Shown here piece after piece: positions 59,076-64,000 of a stretch of 64,000 nt of DNA. Position numbers and translations under genes: made by a program. Positions within the stretch are counted from its first letter, which is position 1, and every line of letters starts with the position of its first letter. Source of the DNA: Nitrosomonas eutropha (GTDB lineage Bacteria; Pseudomonadota; Gammaproteobacteria; Burkholderiales; Nitrosomonadaceae); contig NZ_FPBL01000005.1 of assembly GCF_900116685.1 (NCBI RefSeq), forward strand, positions 1 to 64,000, in the 5' to 3' direction. The notes under the pieces were generated by a model. It searched no databases, was not told the DNA's origin, and saw only the letters and a list, made by a program, of their open reading frames with translations.

Positions 59076-59968
59076 AAATACTGCTCTTTGGTAAAAATGG
59101 CCAGGTCGGTTGGGAGCTACAGCGTAGCCTGGCTCCGTTGGGCAAATTGATTGCACTGGATCGACGGGATTTGCACTATTGCGGCGATCTGACAGATCTG
59201 GCAGGAATGACACATACACTGCGGGCTATTCGCCCTGACGTTATCGTCAATGCAGCAGCGTATACCGCAGTTGATCAGGCAGAAAATGAGCCAGAACTAG
59301 CTTTTCGCATCAATACCGAGGCTCCTGAATTACTAGCGCAACTGGCTGAACAAATTGGTGCCTGGCTGATTCATTATTCTACCGATTATGTATTCGATGG
59401 CAGTAGTAAGCGCCCATGGTTGGAAACAGATCCAACTTTACCCGTTAATATTTATGGCCAGAGTAAATTACGGGGTGAAGAATCAATCCGGAAATCAAAC
59501 TGCAAGCACCTGATTTTGCGCACCAGTTGGGTCTACGCAGCTCGCGGAAATAATTTCATAAGAACCATTTTGCGACTCGCGCAAGAAAAAGAGCAGCTGA
59601 CAATTATTGATGACCAGATCGGAGCGCCTACGGGTGCGGAACTACTGGCTGATGTAACAGCTCAGGCCATTCCACAATTACTGAGGTGTCCTGAAAAATC
59701 AGGTATCTATCATGTTACGGCTAATGGAGAAGTTTCCTGGTGCAGCTACGCACAATTTTTGCTGAACTTTGCTGGTGAACACAATCTTCCAGTCAAGGTT
59801 CGCCCAAGTGCAGTCATTCCGATTCACAGTAAGGCTTTTGTAACATCTGCCAAACGCCCTTTAAATTCGCGTTTGAATACAGATAAGTTGCGCAATACTT
59901 TCAATCTCTATCTTCCACACTGGCAAACCGGAGTGACTCGTATGCTAAGTGAAATTTACTTACAATAA
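59072..59968 (+). CDS. rfbD: dTDP-4-dehydrorhamnose reductase
   Basis: Last step of dTDP-L-rhamnose synthesis, reducing the 4-keto sugar. The GTG start overlaps the rfbB stop as GTGA. The 298-residue protein shows ILLFGKNGQVGWELQRSL near 3-20, VNAAAYTAVDQAENEPELAF near 66-85, STDYVFDGS near 108-116 and the catalytic YGQSKLRGEES near 133-143. Co-transcribed with rfbB; convergent with sppA. Confidence 0.95.
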   Translation: MKILLFGKNGQVGWELQRSLAPLGKLIALDRRDLHYCGDLTDLAGMTHTLRAIRPDVIVNAAAYTAVDQAENEPELAFRINTEAPELLAQLAEQIGAWLIHYSTDYVFDGSSKRPWLETDPTLPVNIYGQSKLRGEESIRKSNCKHLILRTSWVYAARGNNFIRTILRLAQEKEQLTIIDDQIGAPTGAELLADVTAQAIPQLLRCPEKSGIYHVTANGEVSWCSYAQFLLNFAGEHNLPVKVRPSAVIPIHSKAFVTSAKRPLNSRLNTDKLRNTFNLYLPHWQTGVTRMLSEIYLQ

Positions 59969-59977
59969 AACCAGGAT

Positions 59978-60931
59978 TCAGCGGATAAGCCATGAAAATC
60001 TGGTATCCGTCAGTAAATCTGTTGCGACCCGGCCAAACCGCTTGGCGAAGCGTTCTGTAATTCCTTCCTGAACAGTATAATCAACGACACGTTCTGCCTG
60101 AATCACTTCGCGAGCAACATAATCCGCGCTGCCCAAGGCATCGGCCAGACCCAGTTCTATGCTTTTGGCTCCTGTCCAGACCATGCCGCTAAAAATTTCA
60201 GGGTTGTCTTTCAAGCGATCCCCTCTACCATCCTGAACAACTTGAATAAATTGCTGATGAATTTCCGCCAACATTTTCTTGGCGCGTTCTCTCTGTCCAG
60301 GGTCGGAAGGTGAAAAAGGATCAAGAAACCCCTTGTTTTCTCCAGCTGTCAACAAGCGACGTTCTATCCCCAATTTTTCAAGCGTCCCGGTAAATCCGAA
60401 TCCATCCATAAGTACGCCAATTGATCCTATAATACTGGCCTTATCTACGAAAATCTTGTCCGCTGCAACAGCGATGTAATAACCTCCAGACGCGCAAATA
60501 TCTTCAACTACAGCGTATAAGGGAATATCAGGATGCTGTGTACGCAACCGATGAATTTCATCGTTAATAGAGCCAGCCTGAACCGGGCTGCCACCAGGGC
60601 TATTAATCCGTAATATCACAGCAGCTGTATTTTTATCTTCAAATGCTTTCTTCAGTCCGGTATTAATATTTACTGCGCTGTTTACACCATCCGAAGTAAT
60701 TTCACCGCGCAAATCAACCAGTGCAGTGTGCTTGCCAAAACCACCTGTTGCTTCGGTATCCAACCAACCTAACCCCCAAAAAAGTAGCGTAAATAAATAA
60801 GAAAAGGTTAGCAAGCGGAAAAAAATACTCCAGTTGCGTGCTTTTTTCTGCTCCTTCAGAGAGGAAAACACCAAATCTCGCAGTGTTTCTCTCTCCCATT
60901 TTTCCTTATTGGTATTTTCTGTGTCAGCCAT
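59978..60931 (-). CDS. sppA: S49 family signal peptide peptidase SppA
   Basis: Short-form SppA that degrades leftover signal peptides at the inner membrane. The 317-residue protein has one N-terminal membrane helix (WSIFFRLLTFSYLFTLLFW) and a periplasmic Clp-like fold. LRINSPGGSPVQAGSINDEI is near 107-126, the catalytic serine lies in EDICASGGYYIAVAADKI near 143-160 and the catalytic lysine in AGENKGFLDPFSPSD near 196-210. Its proximity to the lipoprotein genes to the right is probably incidental. Confidence 0.93.
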   Translation of the reverse strand: MADTENTNKEKWERETLRDLVFSSLKEQKKARNWSIFFRLLTFSYLFTLLFWGLGWLDTEATGGFGKHTALVDLRGEITSDGVNSAVNINTGLKKAFEDKNTAAVILRINSPGGSPVQAGSINDEIHRLRTQHPDIPLYAVVEDICASGGYYIAVAADKIFVDKASIIGSIGVLMDGFGFTGTLEKLGIERRLLTAGENKGFLDPFSPSDPGQRERAKKMLAEIHQQFIQVVQDGRGDRLKDNPEIFSGMVWTGAKSIELGLADALGSADYVAREVIQAERVVDYTVQEGITERFAKRFGRVATDLLTDTRFSWLIR

Positions 60932-60958
60932 AAATATTAGTCATTCGCCTCGGTCAAT

Positions 60959-61621
60959 TTATTGAACTGATCCGCCCTGTGTTTCCGAAACATAGATCTC
61001 TACCCTGCGATTTCTTGCTCGACCTGCGACAGTATCATTTGAAGCAACCGGTTGATACGAGCCGCGGCCATCAATCTGGATTCTCTGAAATGGGACGCCA
61101 CGACCTGCCAGGTATTCACGTGTACTAGCCGCACGATTTACGGATAGAGGGTTGTTAACAGCATCGCTACCGGTATTGTCGGTGTGCCCGACAATCGTTA
61201 CGTGAGTGCTGGGATTATTTAACAAGCTGGTTGCAAAACTGTCTAAAATTGGACGAAAACCTGGTTTGATCTGGGCACTCCCTGTATCAAATGAAATATC
61301 ACTGGGGATATTTAACATCAGTCGGTTATCCGCTGTTTGCGACACCATTACACCTGTACCGGCAGTGGCGTTTTCCATCTGAATTTTTTGCTCTTCCATT
61401 CTTTTCGACCACAGATAACCGGCGCCAGCTCCTAATGCAGCACCAGCACCAGCACCAATCGCGGCACCTTTCCCCCCCCCGGCCAATGCTCCTATTGCTG
61501 CGCCTGTGCCTGCGCCAAGCAATGCACCCGTGCCGGACCCCCGCTGGGTTGCGGTCATGTCGGCACATCCAGAAATAATAAATCCAGCCAATGATGCTGT
61601 TATTACTATTGTTTTATACAT
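60959..61621 (-). CDS. OmpA-family lipoprotein with glycine zipper
   Basis: A 220-residue outer-membrane lipoprotein. The ATG at 61621 gives a signal peptide ending at the lipobox ISGC. A glycine-zipper segment follows (GALLGAGTGAAIGALAGGGK, repeated to about residue 65), then a linker and an OmpA-like peptidoglycan-binding domain (about 105-215). The latter has ISFDTGSAQIKPGFRPIL, then TIVGHTDNTGSDAVNNPLSV and GRGSYQPVASND. It would tie the outer membrane to the cell wall. An earlier start at 61696 lacks a signal peptide. Confidence 0.9.
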   Translation of the reverse strand: MYKTIVITASLAGFIISGCADMTATQRGSGTGALLGAGTGAAIGALAGGGKGAAIGAGAGAALGAGAGYLWSKRMEEQKIQMENATAGTGVMVSQTADNRLMLNIPSDISFDTGSAQIKPGFRPILDSFATSLLNNPSTHVTIVGHTDNTGSDAVNNPLSVNRAASTREYLAGRGVPFQRIQIDGRGSYQPVASNDTVAGRARNRRVEIYVSETQGGSVQ

Positions 61622-61819
61622 GAGCCCACCTCTCTTTTTGAAAGAATATCTGACTGTACTGTAACAGAAGTAATTAGAAAAATAATTAACAATCATTTTT
61701 TCTTTAGGCCTGATTATTTGAACCGGAATTACTAAAGCAAAGTCACCGATTCGAGGCTCTCATCATCTATTATCCAGAGTGGTACTGTTCAAATAAAAAA
61801 TCTGTATTTGGAGAGATAT

Positions 61820-62656
61820 CTATTTTTCAAAATTCCGATCATTGATCTGTATATCCACTGATAGACTCCGAATCCAGCCGGACAGATTATCTTTAGTTTG
61901 TACATGAAGCCAGTTACCGTGGTAGGCAGTGGCGGTTAAAGGTGTGTTTTTTTTCAGCAGGCCGATCACCTTGGAGTGGCTGTCTGGATCTGCTCGCAGA
62001 CTGCCAGCCTGGACGACAAGCAAGAGAATTGGAGCGCGAAAAGGTAATGCAGCATCTTGTGACTCCAGATTTCTTCTTGTCGAACTAGTTATAGCATCAA
62101 TAAATTCACCAGATTGGGCTGCGTGATTCATTGCGTTGCTGTAATCTTTTTGTTTATAGGCTCCCATCGCCGCATCCAGCAAGCGCTGTGCCAGGAATTG
62201 GAAAGCGACATCAGCTTCACTTAACCCGGTTTGTTTAAGTACAGCCATGGCCACCTCCACTTCAGCTATTTTTGAGGCAGTTTCTGGTTGTGTCGCCAGT
62301 CTGTGCAGCTTGTTCTTGGCACGACTGATTTCACTGGCTGTTTCCTGCAAAGCCTGCGCCTGATCCAGCTCGCGGGCGCTTAGATTCCTGATGAGCTCGT
62401 TTCTTTCTGCAAGCGTCTGTTTCAAAAAAACAATTTCATCCTGATACAATCGGTGACAGGGTAATTTTTCCGGGATCGGAATAATTTCTATTTTCTCTGT
62501 TTTTTCTGCATTTGCAGATTTAAGATCAATAGATTGTCTTGATACAAAAGGTTTTTGCTGCGAATGAGATGCACACCCTCCCAGCCCCGATCCCACGGAT
62601 ATCAGAATTAATACAGTTAGTAATTGTTTGTCTTGGGAATGACAAAACCTTGGCAT
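61820..62656 (-). CDS. Lipoprotein with helical region and C-terminal SH3 domain
   Basis: A 278-residue protein whose signal peptide ends in LGGC (a lipobox near residue 28). The middle (about 70-150) is helical and charged (FLKQTLAERNELIRNLSARE, SRAKNKLHRLATQPETASK), followed by a segment typical of helical-repeat periplasmic proteins (AMGAYKQKDYSNAMNHAAQS). The last 60 residues form a bacterial SH3 domain: RADPDSHSKVIGLLKKNTPL then YHGNWLHVQTKDNLSGWI. It probably contacts the cell wall. The specific role is unknown. It lies about 200 bases from the OmpA lipoprotein gene on the same strand. Confidence 0.8.
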   Translation of the reverse strand: MPRFCHSQDKQLLTVLILISVGSGLGGCASHSQQKPFVSRQSIDLKSANAEKTEKIEIIPIPEKLPCHRLYQDEIVFLKQTLAERNELIRNLSARELDQAQALQETASEISRAKNKLHRLATQPETASKIAEVEVAMAVLKQTGLSEADVAFQFLAQRLLDAAMGAYKQKDYSNAMNHAAQSGEFIDAITSSTRRNLESQDAALPFRAPILLLVVQAGSLRADPDSHSKVIGLLKKNTPLTATAYHGNWLHVQTKDNLSGWIRSLSVDIQINDRNFEK

Positions 62657-62965
62657 CTTTGCTTGATCTCTTTAAATTGATAGATAACGAAAAGCGCTGA
62701 TGAATCCACTTACCTGAATCGGCTATCTGAAGTTAAACTTTAGCGAGAAAATAGAAAATATTTCTAACTCGAGTTAGGGCAAGTTTCTCGATCACTTTAA
62801 GCGAAGAAATGGAATCACTTGACCGAGACCATTTCCTGACACATAGGGATACATAGCGATTTCAATAGTTTGACATAAATATTATTTGTATAAAGTTTGC
62901 CGTGTTTTTTCAGGTGACATATCAATTTTTATCATCATTCTAATTTTTAACCACTGCAGCTCGAA
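62657..62965. other. Divergent intergenic region with a 14-bp palindrome
   Basis: About 310 AT-rich bases between the SH3 lipoprotein gene and the hydrolase gene. CTAACTCGAGTTAG at 62764-62777 is a perfect palindrome and could be an operator. TTGACA at 62870-62875 with TATAAA about 13 bases further is a poor promoter for the hydrolase because the spacing is short. No gene is seen. Confidence 0.4.
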
Positions 62966-63841
62966 ATGCGCCATCAGATAGTTCGCTGGATATTAATCCA
63001 GCTTGTCTCGGTATTGATGATTGTTATTGCTGTAATTATCATGCTGGGCGAGATTGTGACTGGATCAGCACCTACTGCCGTGGAGACCTTGCTACCAGAT
63101 TTTCCGGTGGAAGCGATCCAGATCCCTGTGAATAATGATTATGCTGTACACGGCTGGCTGGCACGTGGGATAAACAGGCATGGTGCCGTTTTGCTTGTAC
63201 ACTCTATGCGCAGCAATCGGCTTGAAATGCTTGGTCGTGCGATATTTCTCAATAGCCTGGGCTACCATATACTCATGATCGATCTGCAGGCACACGGCGA
63301 GACGCCGGGGGATCGCATCACCTTCGGTGCGCGTGAGTCAGCAGATGTTGCTGCTGCAGTAACCTACCTCCGGGATATTTTTCCGCATGATCGCATCAGC
63401 GCCATTGGCGCGACACTTGGTGCAGCAGCTATTGTATTGGCTGATCCCCCTCTAAAACTCGATGCCATGATTCTAGAATCATTACACCCCACTTTTGCGG
63501 AAGCAGTTGCAAATCGGCTTAGATTGCATTTGGGTAAATTTGGGGAAAACCTTCAATTTCTGTTGCTTCCTTATTTTTCCTTTCTGCTTGAGCTGCCAGT
63601 GGATAACTTAAATCCCGTCGAACGAATTGGTAACCTCGCCGTTCCCGTGTTGTTCATCACAGGAACGCTTGACAAACATACAACCCAATTTGAGGCAAGA
63701 AGGCTGTATGACGCAGCGCTGCCTCCCAAGGAGCTTTGGATTGTCGAGGGTGCGGGTCACTATAATATGCATACCTATGCAGGCGAAAGTTACGAAGAGC
63801 ATATCGCTGATTTTCTTTCGATTTATCTGCAAAGACGATAA
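62966..63841 (+). CDS. Alpha/beta hydrolase, membrane-anchored
   Basis: A 291-residue protein with an N-terminal membrane helix (WILIQLVSVLMIVIAVIIML) and an alpha/beta-hydrolase body. HSMRSNRLEMLGRAIFL contains the oxyanion region, and DLQAHGETPGDRITFG the conserved DxxxHG segment. The nucleophile position reads SAIGATLGAAAIVL, i.e. GATLG rather than GxSxG, so the usual serine is replaced by threonine, or the active site is altered. VLFITGTLDKHTT holds the acid and EGAGHYNMHTY the histidine. Possibly a lipase/esterase or a degenerate enzyme; substrate unknown. A universal stress protein gene follows after 36 bases. Confidence 0.82.
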   Translation: MRHQIVRWILIQLVSVLMIVIAVIIMLGEIVTGSAPTAVETLLPDFPVEAIQIPVNNDYAVHGWLARGINRHGAVLLVHSMRSNRLEMLGRAIFLNSLGYHILMIDLQAHGETPGDRITFGARESADVAAAVTYLRDIFPHDRISAIGATLGAAAIVLADPPLKLDAMILESLHPTFAEAVANRLRLHLGKFGENLQFLLLPYFSFLLELPVDNLNPVERIGNLAVPVLFITGTLDKHTTQFEARRLYDAALPPKELWIVEGAGHYNMHTYAGESYEEHIADFLSIYLQRR

Positions 63842-63877
63842 TTCTTAACTTTGTTTTATTAACTTGTCAGGAAAATC

Positions 63878-64000
63878 ATGTCCGTTTACCAACATATTTT
63901 ACTTGCCGTAGATTTTTCACCACAGGACAGCCAGGTTGCACAGAAAGCCCGGAGTCTGGCGCTGCAAACTGGAGCAAAGCTCAGTCTTATTCATGTTCTA
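63878..64000 (+). CDS. Universal stress protein (UspA family), N-terminus only
   Basis: The window ends 41 codons into this gene. The visible part opens MSVYQHILLAVDFSPQDSQV and runs to KLSLIHVL, the first beta strand, helix and second strand of the Usp fold, including the ILLAVDFS motif. The start is supported by AGGAAAATC upstream. The ATP-binding part is outside the window, so the nucleotide class cannot be judged. Confidence 0.85.
   Translation, partial: MSVYQHILLAVDFSPQDSQVAQKARSLALQTGAKLSLIHVL

Overview
The window is a stretch of a Gram-negative betaproteobacterial chromosome, most likely a Nitrosomonas-type ammonia oxidiser. The best single clue is a tandem pair of genes for SmbP, the histidine-rich periplasmic metal-binding protein described from Nitrosomonas europaea. 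A complete betaproteobacterial division/cell-wall (dcw) cluster, a heme-copper oxidase cluster and type IV pilus motors are consistent with this. The species assignment rests on remembered protein families, not on a search.

Layout. Positions 1-7.2 kb hold a cut-off secreted protein, mnmA, the retraction ATPases pilT-pilU, yggS, and the minus-strand run M16 protein-rsmD-coaD-ferredoxin. Positions 7.2-12.9 kb are the accessory and decaying part: an integron-style gene cassette (core site, frameshifted lipoprotein gene, attC site), a probable DUF2442 remnant, a two-gene ABC transporter of the nitrate/sulfonate type, a broken YefM/Txe-like toxin-antitoxin pair, a membrane-anchored protein and a frameshifted SMR efflux gene. 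After alkA comes the dcw cluster (13.6-31.6 kb; mraZ rsmH ftsL ftsI murE murF mraY murD ftsW murG murC murB ddlB ftsQ ftsA ftsZ), a tightly packed operon with stop/start overlaps at many junctions, preceded by a promoter and a 10-bp-periodic MraZ operator. 

Positions 31.7-45 kb hold a small unknown gene, pstC-pstA-pstB (no pstS or phoU), the minus-strand series birA-coaX-engB-hemB with a possible antisense small RNA between engB and hemB, the two smbP copies, dapD-dapC (lysine and meso-diaminopimelate for the MurE step), an EamA permease, argB and the twitching regulators pilH-pilI. Positions 45-54 kb hold a BON lipoprotein, a GlcD-type FAD oxidoreductase, and a minus-strand cytochrome c oxidase cluster: ctaC, ctaD, a 35-codon membrane gene, ctaG, ctaE, SURF1, a SCO-like protein and ctaB. 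Positions 54.4-64 kb hold a Bax-inhibitor-like protein, a copper-chaperone-like protein, accA, tilS, rfbB-rfbD, sppA, an OmpA-type lipoprotein, an SH3 lipoprotein, an alpha/beta hydrolase and the start of a universal stress protein.

Most of the window is conserved housekeeping DNA. The region worth a second look is 7.2-12.9 kb, where at least four genes are broken and an attC site marks captured DNA. The M16 gene that borders it lacks its usual catalytic partner. No tRNA, rRNA, CRISPR array or intact transposon was seen.
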